From Terana coerulea (taxonomy: Eukaryota; Basidiomycota; Agaricomycetes; Polyporales; Phanerochaetaceae), in NCBI GenBank assembly GCA_024811115.1, contig JAKOGH010000833.1, positions 62,001-126,000 of the forward strand: 64,000 bases of DNA. The letters run 5' to 3'. Numbering within the stretch: the first letter of the stretch is position 1; each line of letters opens with the position of its first letter. Below, piece by piece: positions 23,594 to 35,789 of the stretch. The notes below the pieces were generated by a model. That model did not search any database and was not told where the DNA came from. It worked only from the letters and a program-made list of their open reading frames with translations. The position numbers were made by a program, and so were the translations under genes.

Positions 23594-26016
23594 TCACAAG
23601 GGATTGGAAAGAGATAGCTGTGTAAGAAACCCGATAGCTTCCTGCCTGTAGGTGTCGTTGGACAAAGTAAGAGGCGTCGTCCCATCGAGGAGGGTCAAAA
23701 GCTGCGGGCTTTGACACGCTATAGTCGGGCCAGCTCAGTAAGCCTTTGCCGTTCGGATCGAGGCGGTTCACGAAGTTGACGAGGTAGTCGGTCAGGTCCG
23801 AGTCGCCACCGAAGGCGAGATTCTCGTCCGCGCCGTGGAACTGGGGTACGAGGACTATCAGCCAATGCTTGCGCTTCTTCCGACACCTTTACTCACCGAG
23901 CCAATTATGGGGAAGCTTTTCCCCTCTTGTACACTGCCATGAGACGGTACGTCAGCGCACATCGCTACAGAATAGAGGTATTGGAGCACTCACGATAGGA
24001 CCAAGTCTTCTGCTCGTGTGCTCGTTCGTGCAGGAAGAAGCGCCTAGGGCCTTGGAAGACGAGATCGCCTTGCAAGGCGGCAATGCGCTTGAACTCGGGC
24101 GTGATTGCATTCGCTGTGCCGGTGTCAAAGGGAGAGCCCAGCGTAACATTTTGGGGATAGAGCTGGTAGAGGTGATCGAGCGCTTCCTGCGGGGCGGTAG
24201 GGAAGAAGGTCGAGGAGAACCAGGACCGGAACTCAGCGTCAGTGCGACTGTATCGCGGTAGCGTAAGTCATGTACACAAGGCGAATGCAAATCGACTCAC
24301 GTTATATTGAGCATAGATAACGAGAATATCGTTGCTTCGTCGTCACATTCCTAGGATGCAGCAATCAGGATGTCGGATGTGAGGAAACCGTTCACCATTC
24401 CACGTACCCCGGTGACAAATGGTACCGGCGAAACGCTTCCTTCGAGTACTAAGCGCTGAGGATGGTCCTTCAGGAAGACCCCATCCGCTCTTGGTCCCCA
24501 AGTTAAGCTGATACTCTACGAAATCGATAGACGGATTAGTACACACAGAAAGTCTTATAAACCAACAACTTACCTTGTTCGAGAGTATCGACGGCGATGC
24601 GTTCATGGCTCTCTTGTATGTATCAAAAGGGATGGTTCTCAGACATTGCAGGGTGTCGGCGGAGCCGCTGCATCCAGTCTCCTCAACGATAGCGTCGTAG
24701 TCTTTCTGGCCATGACTGATGTCACCACTGGGATATGGCGATCCCGACATCATGAAGGCTCCGTGGAAGAGACCTTCGTTGTCACCGTGGTTTGTGAGCA
24801 TCTGCAGAGATACGGACACCGCGCCTGCTGATTGGCCCCAGCTATGTTGGTGCTCGATTCAATACTTGACCGAGATAATATCAAGAGTTACTTACATGGT
24901 GACCTTCGTGGGATCCCCATCGAAAGCATGAATATACTTCTGAACCCAACGCAAAGCTTGACGTTCTGGTCAGAAGTGTCAAAATGAGTTTATCAAGGTA
25001 CGGTTTTTGATTTTCTTACGGTCCTGAAGTCCCAAGTTGCCGACGCCTGCCGCTTTCACCTCTTCACTGGCCAGGAAACCGAAGGCTGCAGAAAGCATGT
25101 GTCAGCTTCTGACAACAGAGAGAATAGTATGTAGCGCATCATACCATTCAGGCTATACACACGATCGTTCAGTAAGAAACGAGGGTGAGATATCATGTAG
25201 CTTACCGGTAGTTCAAGCTAACAACAATGATTGGCTCGCCCAACGCGATCGAGCGGTTAACAATCAAAGCGGGGTCGTTTCTACAAGCGAGTCAGGAGCG
25301 ACTTCGACCATCATTAGGGGAATCATCATACTGAACACTGCTGCCAAACTCGAATCCGCCTAGAAAACAAAGCAAGTATAAGACGCTGTGCGGCCGCCGT
25401 TAGAAAATGGAACAGAAGACTGACCTCCAAAAATAAACTATCATGTTAATAAATCACGTCAGGCAGATCGTGACAGCTCATGGAATGCAGACGTACGACA
25501 AGGACAGGATACTTGCCGCCAGCGGGAGGGACAGAGGGCGCTACGACATTTACGGACAGACCTTCAAGAATATCAGCTGTCACGTTGGCCAATGATCACA
25601 GCCTCCGCTCACAGTCTTCACCGTCCGCCAGGTCCTGCGCGTTTGCAGCAAATAGCGGTTCGAGGCTCGCAGCCTCGGGAGGCAGAGTGAAGTTCGTAGC
25701 CTGCTGAGGACAGGAGAGACCAAAGGCTGTCGCGTTGTGGACGCCGGTGTATGGGTCGTTCGCCACCGGCAGCCGGAGACGCAGACCCCCAACACTGGTG
25801 AGCAAAAGAGTTAGCTCGAAATGTGCACTTGGAGAAGTGGGAGGCGACAAACGGAGGCTTTGCGAACGGTATCCCCAGGAACTTGTCCACGGTACCGTTT
25901 GAGACTCCGAAGAACGTGCCATTATCTAATCGAGCCTTAGGTTGGCCTGCGCAGGAGGTGATTGAAGCGAGAACGCTCGCTAGGAGACCGAAGAACGTGC
26001 GACCGTTGGCAAACAT
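23594..26016 (-). CDS. Secreted type-B carboxylesterase / lipase, CE4
   Basis: Twin of CE3. The start at 26016 gives a signal peptide (MFANGRTFFGLLASVLASIT), then ARLDNGTFFGVSNGTVDKF. The microexon at 25425-25437 encodes FIFGG. The nucleophile elbow is GQSAG (about 24825) in SWGQSAGAVSVSLQ. Further blocks are GDNEGLFHGAFMMSGSPYPS, EETGCSGSADTLQCLRTIP, GSPFDTGTANAITPEFKRI and DYLVNFVNRLDPNGKGLL. The stop TGA at 23594-23596 follows QLSLSNPL. One extra base in the GGG at 23706-23708 disturbs KPQLLTLLDG. CE3 and CE4 share a duplicated upstream flank, so this pair probably arose after the CE1/CE2 pair separated. Confidence 0.87.
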
Positions 26017-26104
26017 CCGATTATGGCCAAACGGCGGCGTGGGCGTAGAAGAGGCTGGGAGTCGGTGACTGAAGGCCACCACCTCGCACTCCAGATCCGT
26101 ACCC

Positions 26105-26110
26105 TATATA
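26105..26110 (-). promoter_or_regulatory. TATA box of CE4
   Basis: TATATA in GGTATATAGGGT on the minus strand, 89 nt before the CE4 start, matching the CE3 promoter block. Confidence 0.5.
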
Positions 26111-26840
26111 CCACTGTCGCGAACATTTTGATGGCAATGTTACGGAAGAGGGCGCATTGACTCGACGTGTGCGAATGAAAAGCGCGTACGCGTACAGTTG
26201 AGTTACAAAGTTTCTCATCTCGGCGTTATTTCCCATAACATCCGCTCTGGTGAGCGTTAAACTGTCCTGACTCAGCACCAACGCGTCACTTGGCTACCAC
26301 AATCAAAATCAATGAGAGCAGCTCACCATAAGAGGCATGTATTGCAGGACTAGTACTGCTGCAAAAATGGATTGAGAGTATGATGGCCATGAGCGGCAGA
26401 GATGCCGAGGGTTTGCGTAGTGTCCTCGGGACCAAATGGCGACTTTCGATCAATGTCATGGAGATACGAGATGACCCACTCGTAATGTCCCCAAGTTGCG
26501 TTGCTGCCCGCTACTCACCACTGGCTTTTAATTCCGAGGGCGCCATTCGCCTAAAATTGTGGCGCAGGTGTGTTAGCTAGGAGGGAAAATTTGAACAGCT
26601 GCGACAAAACCACACCTTCATGCGCAGTGTGAGAGGCAATATCCGTGCTGAATATGAAACAAGAGCTCTCCGACACACATGGAGCTCAGTAAGCTTAACC
26701 TTCATCACAGTTAAACACTCTCAAAGGTCGAGAGTCCAATCAGATACTGTGGCAGACATTACGAATCACGTTAATTGACCAGTAGTACCAACTTCCATGC
26801 TTCGAAACCAAGGTACGGCGATAGGCCCACTTTTGAGCGA
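26111..26840. other. CE4 upstream region / CE4-CE5 spacer
   Basis: No gene found. Contains the diverged copy (26610-26700) of the sequence found at 22430-22505. Confidence 0.45.
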
Positions 26841-29275
26841 CTACAAAGGATTTGCGAGAGACAACTGGGTGAGGAATTCCATGGGCTGCTGTCTGAACGT
26901 ATCCTCCGTAATCGCCAGAGGTACCAGTCCGTCCAAGAAGGTAAGGAGCTGCGGATTCGCCGTGCTGTACTTTGGCCATTCGAGGAGGAGGTCGCCGTTA
27001 GGGTTCAGATTGTTGACGAAGTTAACGAGATAGGCGGAGAGGTCGCCGCCTCCGTAGACGTTGATCAGGTCCGTCGCATGCGCCTGATATCATGTGAGCA
27101 AGGGTCGGACTATCAAGCGCAAAAGCGGGTCTTACAGTGCCCAACACAGGCGTTGCTTTCAGCCTTTTGTTCACTAGAAGCGCCTTAGTCAGTCAGTCAA
27201 TGTGGGTGATAGGTCCACTCACAGAAGGACCACGTGTTTTGTTTGCCCGATCTGTTAGAGAGGAAGAACCGCCTAGGGGCCTGGAAGACCAGATCCCCCT
27301 GCACTGACGCGATGCGCTTGAACTGTGGCGTAACGGCGTTCAAGAGCCCGGTGTCGTACGGCGAGCCCTGGGCGGGGTCCTGTGGGTACAGCGCCATCAG
27401 CTTGTCCAGTTGCGCGGGCGTGGCTTCGGGCAGGAAGAATGCCGTCAAGTAATCGCGGAAGTCTTGATCTGTGCTGCATTGGAGAGTCTATGGGTCAGAT
27501 GCGCATACGGGTTGGACGTCGTCAACTCACGTGACGTTGAGACTCGAGAGCGAGAAGAGCGTGCCTTCGTCATCGCAGTCCTGGCCATCAGTGAGATTTG
27601 GTCAATCACGATTTGGTCGAACAGACTATTTACCCCATTGACAAACGGCACATTTGCGACGCTGCCCTGCGCGACGAGTTGTTGGGGATTGCTGGGGAGG
27701 AAGACGCCATCAGTTCTAGGCACCCATGCCTCGTCGAGCGACTACAGCGCAGATGTCACAATTAGCACGTGAACATGGCGGCACAGGCAGAAAGCATACC
27801 TGAGGCGAGAAAATCCCGGGAGACTCGTTCACTGCTGTCATCAGCGTAGCAAACGGAACTTGCCGCAAGCACTCCAGTGTGTCCGAGGCGCCCTGGCATC
27901 CCGTCTCCGACACCAACGCGTCGTAGAACGGCTGCCCATGGCTGATGTCGCCTACGGGGATCGGTGAGCCCGACTCCATGAACGCCGCGCGGAAAAGGCC
28001 CTCAGTATTCCCCCCGTTGGTCACCATTTGCAACGCAACCGAAATGGCGCCCGCGGACTCTCCCCAGCTGCAAACGGTGTAAATGAAGGCGCAGCAACGA
28101 AGCTTGGTGCAACGCACATGGTTACCTTGCCAGGGTCCCCACCAAAGGCGGAAATGTATTTCTGAACCCATCGCAGCGCCTGACGTTCTGTGAGAGCGAC
28201 ATGCAAGGGCCGAGAGATTATGAGAACACGTCAGGACGGCTGAGTCATACGGGCGACGTACGGTCCTGCAAGCCCAGGTTGCCCACGCCAGCCGCCTTCA
28301 CCTCCTTGCTCGCGAGGAATCCGAACGCTGCGCGCGAGGGTCGCAGTCAGCGCATTGAATAGCGAAGACGGAACTCAGACGATCCCACCGGTAACCCTAT
28401 ATCCGTTCAGCAGATGCACGTGTTTCTATTGAATTGAGTACGTACCTGTAATTCATACTAACGTATACGATTGGTTCTCCGAGTTCGATGGATTTGGACA
28501 CGATGATGCCGCCGTCATACCTGAGAGCTTTGTAGTCAATTTCGGATCGACACATGAGCAAAATGATGTGCGACGTACGTGCTAGTGCCACCAGCTTCAA
28601 AACCACCTGATCAGCGCCAAGAACTGTTAGCGTAGGCTTTCAGGTCAGAGCACCAAAGTCACCTCCATATATCCACTACAAGACAGGGTCAATGTGGGCT
28701 CGAGTAGTAACGTTGGGCACGTACAGCAACAACGGGCAGTTTAGTGCCCTTAGGGATCGCAGCGGGCGCCCACACATTCAGAGTCAAGCCTGTACATGCC
28801 ATTGTCTGTGCATCAGCACGAATGAATGTCCTTCATCATGAGAAAGCAACCGACAGTCTTCTCCGGAAGGGGCAATGACACTTCCGATGGTGCCCAGAAG
28901 AATGTCCGAAACATTTCCAAGCAATCCGGCCGGAAGCGAGATCCCAGTGGACTGTTGAGGACAGGAGAGCCCGAACGAGGTCGCTTGGTGCGTCCCTGTG
29001 TACGGGGCATTAGGGACGGGCAGCCGGAAGCGCAGGTCGCCAGTGCTGCGTTGTAAAGTCAGCACCCGGTTGACACCAACGCACGAAAGGTCAGCTTACG
29101 GAGGCTCAGCAAATGGGATGCCCAAAAACTTGTTCGCAACGCCATCGGGCACGCCGACGAACGTCCCAGAGTCGAGTTGCACGGTAGGCAGCAGGGCGCG
29201 CGCGGACGGCGCGGCGAAGGAGACCTCCGTGCAGACCAGCGAAACGGCGACGAGAGCCCAACGGGAAGTACGCAT
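26841..29275 (-). CDS. Secreted type-B carboxylesterase / lipase, CE5
   Basis: The start at 29275 gives a signal peptide (MRTSRWALVAVSLVCTEVSF). Blocks in order: TVQLDSGTFVGVPDGVANKF, GDLRFRLPVPNAPYTGTHQA, the microexon 28663-28675 encoding WIYGG, nucleophile elbow GESAG (about 28060) in SWGESAGAISVALQMVTN, SETGCQGASDTLECLRQVP, GSPYDTGLLNAVTPQFKRI, YGGGDLSAYLVNFVNNLNP and the end QLSLANPL with the stop at 26841-26843. I found no frame break. It is GC-richer and more diverged than CE1-CE4 and has a 70-nt TATA distance. The family member most likely to be fully functional as sequenced; substrate not predictable. Confidence 0.9.
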
Positions 29276-29344
29276 GATGGACAGAGACTGCGTCCGACCA
29301 CTCGCTGCCGGGTGTAGGCTGTAGTCGAGCCTTTGGTCCCATCT

Positions 29345-29350
29345 TTTATA
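29345..29350 (-). promoter_or_regulatory. TATA box of CE5
   Basis: TATAAA on the minus strand, 70 nt upstream of the CE5 ATG. Confidence 0.55.
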
Positions 29351-30573
29351 CGGCTGACCGCGTATTCAAATATGAACTGGAGAGGAAAGGGCAGCCTGCA
29401 GGCATGTGCGGCCACCCACGCGGGGCGAGATGGCCCAAGTATGATGGCCAAGTAGAACCAGATGCCGGCATTGACTCTGCGTAAAGCCGTGGCCAGCTGC
29501 AGTGCGGTATGTAAATGGCCACGGCGGCCGTGAAAAGAGTCCGATGACGCAAAGGAGCGTGGCGTGGTATGCCGCTGCAAGGTCGAATCCCCATGATTGG
29601 GTTCATGAGGGAACCGTCCGTCGGGGTAGTGAAAGTCCATCAGGTCGCGGGCTTCGTGCCATCTCGGCAACAGTGGTGTTCCTTTTCCAGATGGAAATGG
29701 GGAGCTGTCACAGGGAGTATCCAGCGACATCCGACCTGGCTTCCGCAAGCGTCGTTTACAGTCTTCGCAGCTCTGTAGACCCGACCAAGGACGAAGCGGA
29801 TGACATGCATTCGCCTCTAACACTTCTTGTTGCCTCCGATTCAGTAGCGATCGCCGTTCTTACGCGATCAGGCCTGACTCTCCCGTCCCGCAACGTTGTT
29901 GGGGAAGACCAAGGGAAGACGGCTGTGAGAACGCGGCCATAATCAGCTGCCCAATGAAAGTACAGCTTGACGCGTCCTCATGGTGGAGGAGCTGCCGACA
30001 GACGGTTCCGTTAATATAACATTCGGTAGAAACCACTGCATGTCCGAACTTACCTCATGTCGCCAGCACGAGCTGGTATCCTGGGAGGTATATGTTGGGT
30101 AGCTTTGAAATAAGTTTTGACGACCCGAATGTGTCACCCAGTCTTTAAACAGAAAGAATCGGCTCCTTGAGCCTCAGATGAAAGCCACTATAAGGGAGAG
30201 ATGACTGGTGTAAGAGGTGTAAGAATAAGAGGTTGAGTTGTATACAGTTGTCGTGGTCAAGAACAGCGTTTGATCACCAAGTTCGCAAATCTTAATTGGC
30301 TCAAGGGCGCATCAGGCGGATCAAGCGCAATTCGGCAAATCCCGAACCCTTCACACGGCAGGCCTAGCCCAAAGCTCACCCCCTCGGGTTATGCAGCAGA
30401 ATATTCCAACAGGACACATCACATTCGAACGTCCCGTGCATACAGAGATACATGGTTTTTAATACAAATTAAACTACCAAAATCGAGTGTTCTGGCAACT
30501 GTCCACAGTGTTCGAGTCCTCTGGCCTCTGGCCTCGGGCCCACCCGCACCATCCAGTCCAGGTGTTTTAGGTA
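29351..30573. other. CE5 promoter and trehalase 3' flank
   Basis: No supported gene. The 254-codon minus-strand frame starting at 29823 overlaps CE5 exon 1 in another frame and has no motif. Confidence 0.45.
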
Positions 30574-33285
30574 CTACAGAAGCAGGACCGTCATGGCCAT
30601 GACGCCGACGGCAACAACCGCAAGCGAAGGCAGCCCTCGAGCACCAGCAGCAGCGTTCGACGCGCCCGACCCAGTACTCGGAATTCGAGAGGGTGCTCGC
30701 CGTCGCGAGGAGGTCAGGGCACTGCGGCGCGACGAGCACGTCGCCGTACTCACTCGCCAGCGTGAGCAGCACGCCGTTCGTCCAGCCGAAGCCCGCCTGC
30801 ACGGTGTACTCCCCGCCGCGTCCGGCCGAGTCGATGTCCGCAATCGAGAACTTCTCGAACATCTGCACAAACCGCCGTAGCATCAGCACATGCAGTCGCG
30901 ACGGAAGGAGGAGGCGCGACGTACGTTCCCGGTGTTGTTCACGCTCAGCGTCACGTTCAGCTCCTGGTCGGACAAGCGCGGCAGAACGCCAGAGATCTGC
31001 CCACCCGTCGCGTGCCAGCTGCAGAGCGCGCTGGCGAAGTACCGGTTCACGAGCGCGCGCTGCAGGGCCGCGCCCCAGCCCTCGCCCGCCGTCGCGTTTC
31101 CGCCGTTGACGACCGTGCCATTCAGCGTGTTCACGTCAGCGCTCGCGCCGCTCTTCGTCGCGTTGCCGCTGCCGACGATGAGCTGTCCGGGCAGCTGGGC
31201 CTCGGCGACACCGATCTGGCCGGCGGGGATGAGGCTGTACGTTGACTGCCCGCTGGCCGGAGTCGGGAGAGCGCCGCCAGTGACGTTGGCTGGGAGAGCT
31301 TTTAACGCTTCGAGAATAATGTGCTGGTGTGGCGGCCACGCATTGGGAGCATCCCTACACGAATTTATCGTTAGTTGTGTGACCTCAGACTGCGGATAGA
31401 CGCCACAAACCATTGCAAACCGGTCTCCAAAAACGTGACAGGTACAGTTCCATTGTAGCGGTTCAGCACCAGATTGACCGCAGAGAAGTAGCCGAATGCG
31501 TTTGTCGAGTTGCTGAGAAGCTCATCGGGGATGATACCGTTCCAGAGCGGATAAAACGTCGCCGCCGACCAGATGTTGTTGCGCGCCTTCGAGGTCAAAT
31601 TGAAGTCGTAGAACGCCAGCTTCGACGCGTCCCAATGGAGGTCGAGTATGCCGGCGCGGATTGTGCCAGCGCTCGACCTGTGAGAACTTGCTGCGGAGCT
31701 GTTGCCCTTGGTGTCGTACAAGTCTGCCAGGGTAGTGTGTGCCTTGTCTAGTGACCATACGATTTGCGAATTAGCCCATTGGACGCGACAAATACCACAT
31801 GAATGACGCACACAGAATGGAGTTCAAGTCGACAGGAACAAGGTTCTTGAAGTCCAGGGTGCGGAGTGCAGGGTTCGTGTTGTTAGACCCTCCGGCAAGG
31901 GGGTCTCTGAGCCATCGCGATGAGTAGTCCCAGCCAGACTCGGCGCCTGACGCGAGCTCGCCGTACAAAGCGGCGCGCTCATCGTCAGTCAGAGGCGTTT
32001 GCAACGTAGGATCATTGGCAGTCTGATAGTCTATTGCAGAATGAGCAAAAACATCACAGTGTATGCTCAATATATGCGCACCTTGAAGGTAAGACTCTGG
32101 GCGAGGAGCGGTGTTTGTGACCAAGTACTGTGCCATCGGGTAGCTTTGGTTCGTGAAAGGACTCGTAATCGTCGAAGTTCGATTTGTCTTCCACCATGCG
32201 AGTTCTTTCTCGGCAAGAGGCAGTGCGCGAGATAGAATACCGGTATCGTTCGACGCGGCGATATAATCAGACAGCATCTGGAGAAAATGTCAGTTTTGCT
32301 CGAGATTGGACTGAAAGGACACTTACCCGGATGAACAAGGGCGGCTGAGACCGGTCCAAGTCTGTACACAATAGCTCTCAGAAGAAGGGTCCGGTAGATG
32401 CAGACTTATGCTCACAATAAATACGACCACCATTCGGAATGAAGCCAAAGCGATCCAGCTCGTCCATGAAGTTTTGAAGCGTGTCATTAGCCGTTGAGAA
32501 CAGTTCCGACTTGAGCAAGCCACGGACGATCCAGTATGAATCCCAATAATCTAAACCAAAGTTAGAACGTATTTGTGAGAATTGAAATGGGGACATACAC
32601 TGCTCCCTAAAGCGACCACCCGGTACCACAAAGGTATGGTTCAAGGGGATGAGTGAACTTTCACAAGAACCGCTTTCAGTCCCGAACGAGCACAGAGCGG
32701 ACTGGTTCGCCGAACGGGTGAGTTGCGCCCAGAAGCCGTGTACGGTCTGCGAGAACGCCTTCAGCAGGGGGTCGGTGACATTGTTCAGGAAAGCCGGGCT
32801 CGTGTTGAAGCCCGATAGAGTCGCTGCCTCGAGCTCAAGACCTTCGCCCTTGAAGTCGTTGTCCAAGAATGAAACGATCGAGCCTTCCGTGGTCGACGAA
32901 TTGAAGATGCCCTTGAAGTCAGAGACGACCTGCTGCGAGGACTTGGAGGTGGGCTTGTCGACAATGGTTTTGGGATCCGCGTATGGCTGCGCCAAGTTCA
33001 AGGTTTGCAGAATCTTAACAGAAAGAAGGGTTCAACGCTGGTCTTGTGAGAACTAAGGGTCTTTTGACATACCTCGCCCGCGCAGAAGATCTCGCTAGGA
33101 CACCATGCCTGCAAAGGTGGCAATGGCACCTGCGACGGCAGACTATTCGTCAACGGGACTGAGGGGCTCGCCACCGCGGTTGAGATGGTGATGGACGGCG
33201 CCGAGCTGGAGGCGGCCTGAGGCATGGCGCGGACGCCGTTCAGGATGCAGAGCGCCGCGGCGACGTGTGCGCGCATCGTCTTCAT
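30574..33285 (-). CDS. GH37 trehalase, secreted, hydrophobic C-terminal tail
   Basis: Hydrolyses alpha,alpha-trehalose to two glucoses (EC 3.2.1.28). Signal peptide MKTMRAHVAAALCILNGVRA at the start (33285). Both trehalase signatures are present: PGGRFREQ..YWDSYWIVRG (split by an intron near 32600) and QWDAPNAWPP (split near 31410). The catalytic-acid region ESGWDYSSRWL is at about 31920, and the catalytic-base region GGEYTVQAGFGWTNGV at about 30800. Many N-glycosylation sequons (NST, NTS, NVT, NQS, NGT) fit an extracellular or wall enzyme. The last exon changes frame near 30680; the second frame ends in LPSLAVVAVGVMAMTVLLL and TAG, a tail like that of a GPI-anchored protein or a membrane anchor. 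Without that shift the protein would end differently. At least seven introns. Divergent from ALG11. Confidence 0.92.
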
Positions 33286-33357
33286 CGTCGTGCCCGCGGT
33301 GTCCCAGGAGGTTGAGGTCGGAGGGCGACAAGGTTCGCCAGGGCTGCCCGCATCGCA

Positions 33358-33363
33358 TTTATA
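33358..33363 (-). promoter_or_regulatory. TATA box of trehalase
   Basis: TATAAA on the minus strand in GGGATATAAATGC, 73 nt before the trehalase ATG. Confidence 0.55.
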
Positions 33364-33890
33364 TCCCCCACCCCCGCATGCATCATCATCATTTTACCCC
33401 GTGGGCAGCCGGGCGCGCCAACGGTTGAAGCAACTCAACTGCACCCTTGCTGCACCCCGTGGTCTTCTGATGTCCGGTAACGAAGGAAAAGCAGTTATGA
33501 TGTATTAAACGGATTTCGGCGGAACATGACGTTTTAGACTTCGCTTGTCCGGCGTGCCTGGGATTCAGAGGCCTCAACCATGGCTGCGGTTGTAAAAACC
33601 AGGCAGAAAGCGTTTGGGTGGCTTGAGGAAGATAGTGGTGAGCTCGAGATTTGCTGTAACGTCGAATTCGCAGGTGGGTGACAATCGTAGCTAGGTCGCC
33701 GGTCAGGGGGCCTTGAAGAGAGGGTCTTAAAATATGAAACGGCTGGGCGGCGACCGGGTGCGGTCATGAATGGGAGGAACGGAAACACCGCAGGTGTTTG
33801 GCGCCCAAGTCGGCCGATGCGTCCATTTCGGGAGAGCGACGTGGCGCGTGACTAACGCCCGAGGCAGTGACGGTACTGCAGACCACCACC
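33364..33890. other. Divergent promoter between trehalase and ALG11
   Basis: About 530 bp shared upstream region for the two divergent genes. No open frame or repeat of note. Confidence 0.5.
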
Positions 33891-35737
33891 ATGTTCACGC
33901 TCTTTCTCAGTGCCCTTCTCTTTATTGCTTTCGGCACTCGATTCCGAATCCTCAGGCTGAGAGCTCAAAATGTGTCCAGACGGGCGAAAATATTGACAGA
34001 GGTCGGGGCGACAAGCCCTAAGCGCATCGTAGGGTTCTTCCACCCATATTGGTGAGTAGCGGCATATATTCCTGCTGTTCTGTGACTCTGATCTTACATA
34101 GTCTGTGAAAGCAACGCAGGAGGGGGTGGAGAGCGAGTGCTATGGACCGCCATTGCGACAATGCAACGTACAGAACCAGACGTGGTTAGTGTCGTGTACA
34201 GCGGGGATGTAGACGCGACGAAGGAGGAAATCCTGGCGAAGGTCAAAGTGCGTCCTATGCCCTTGGTCACAATTTGTGCTTGCTGAGAATCTTCCAGGCC
34301 CGGTTTGACATAGAACTCTCGCCATCTACACTGCACTTCGTCTTCCTGCGCAACCGCAAGTATGTAGAAGACTCGTCATGGCCGCGCTTTACTCTGCTCG
34401 GCCAGAGTCTTGGATCCATGCTCCTCGCGTACGAAGCTATGACCGGCCTTATCCCAGATCTATTTATTGGCAAGTACTACCTCACCGACCACGAGCTGCT
34501 TGTTGAACGTTTTGCCGTGCATAGATACGATGGGCTATGCCTTCACCTTCCACGTCGTCCTGCTCCTCGGCAACATTCCAGTAGGCGCATACGTCCACTA
34601 TCCCACAATCAGCACCTCCATGTTGGCCCGTGTCAAATCCCGCAAAGCCTCACATAATAACACCGACGCTATCTCCTCGTCTTCCGTGCTCAGTCAAGGC
34701 AAACTGCTCTACTACCGCCTGTTCATGTACTGGTACGCCCAATCCTTGCGCCGCGCCTCTTTTCTTATGGCCAACTCTTCGTGGACGAAGAACCATGTCG
34801 ATTCCATTCTACAATACCACGACGGCTTCCTCGACTTCCTCCACCTCTTCAGCCCTCTTACGTTGCTGCGACTCCTCCAGTCGGGCCATGTCGCACCAAA
34901 AGAGGCGAAGATCGTATATCCACCGTGCGATACTCGAGAGATGGCGCAGTTTCCACTCGAGGGAAGGGAGCAGGTTATTTTGAGCCTTGCGCAGTTCCGA
35001 CCGGAGAAGGATCATAAGGCCCAACTGAACGCGTTCCATCAGTTGTTGGAGAAGTACCCGGAATATAGGACGGCCGCTGGAGGGGGTGTGAAGCTTGTGC
35101 TCATTGGAGGCTGTCGGAACGCTGAAGATGCTGCACGGGTGGACGGGCTGCGCGCGCTGGCGAAGACGCTCGAGATTGACGTATGTGGCCCTGGTTATAT
35201 GCGTGGTTTATTGAACTCAATCTGCGAAATGTCGACAGCAATATGTCCAATTCATCCTCAATGCTCCGTACCCTGACATGCTCCAATGGCTCTCACGATC
35301 CAGCATCGGGCTGAGCACTATGATTGATGAGCATTTTGGTATCAACATCGTCGAGTTCATGGTGCGCGCTCTAGACTCTCCATACCCCGAAAGCGGCTCA
35401 TTAACAATCCTGCAGGCTGCCGGCGTCATACCTGTCACGCATGCATCAGGTGGACCTCTGAACGACATTGTCGTGCCCTTCAACGGCAAGCCGACAGGTG
35501 CGCGCGCTCAGCCCTTTTCGCAGTCTCATATCAGCTAACATCGCTACTTTAGGCTTCCACGCAACGACCCCCGAGACGTTCGCAGACGCGCTGCACGCTG
35601 TGCTCAGCCTGCCCGTAGACGAAGAGCTCGATCTGCGCACGCGCGCTCGGACGTGGGCGGTCCAGCGCTTTTCCAACGAGGAGTTCGAGAAAGGGTGGAA
35701 CGCCAGCGGGTGGAAGCAGTGGTTGGTCAAAACATGA
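33891..35737 (+). CDS. ALG11: GDP-Man:Man3GlcNAc2-PP-dolichol alpha-1,2-mannosyltransferase
   Basis: Adds the fourth and fifth mannoses to the dolichol-linked oligosaccharide on the cytosolic face of the ER. Seven exons with consistent phases: 33891-34051, 34112-34247, 34298-34469, 34525-35180, 35239-35361, 35416-35497 and 35553-35737, giving about 504 residues, the usual size for the family. The start is in CCACCATGT context. An N-terminal TM anchor ([14 protein letters not shown]) is followed by [18 protein letters not shown] (glycine-rich nucleotide-sugar loop), [37 protein letters not shown] and [12 protein letters not shown]. The GT4 signature region [11 protein letters not shown] is followed by [14 protein letters not shown]. 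Intron 3 has a GC donor (GCAAGT). No frame break was found. Confidence 0.95.
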
Positions 35738-35789
35738 TCAGGCCTGCGTTACATTTACCATAATGTCGTCCAGTGAGGTCGTCAATACA

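Noticed and set aside
29059..29823. 254-codon minus-strand frame
   Set aside because: It overlaps CE5 exon 1 and its promoter in a different frame; the signal peptide and esterase motifs belong to the other frame.
30890..31399. 169-codon plus-strand frame inside the trehalase
   Set aside because: It is the mirror of conserved trehalase exons on the minus strand.
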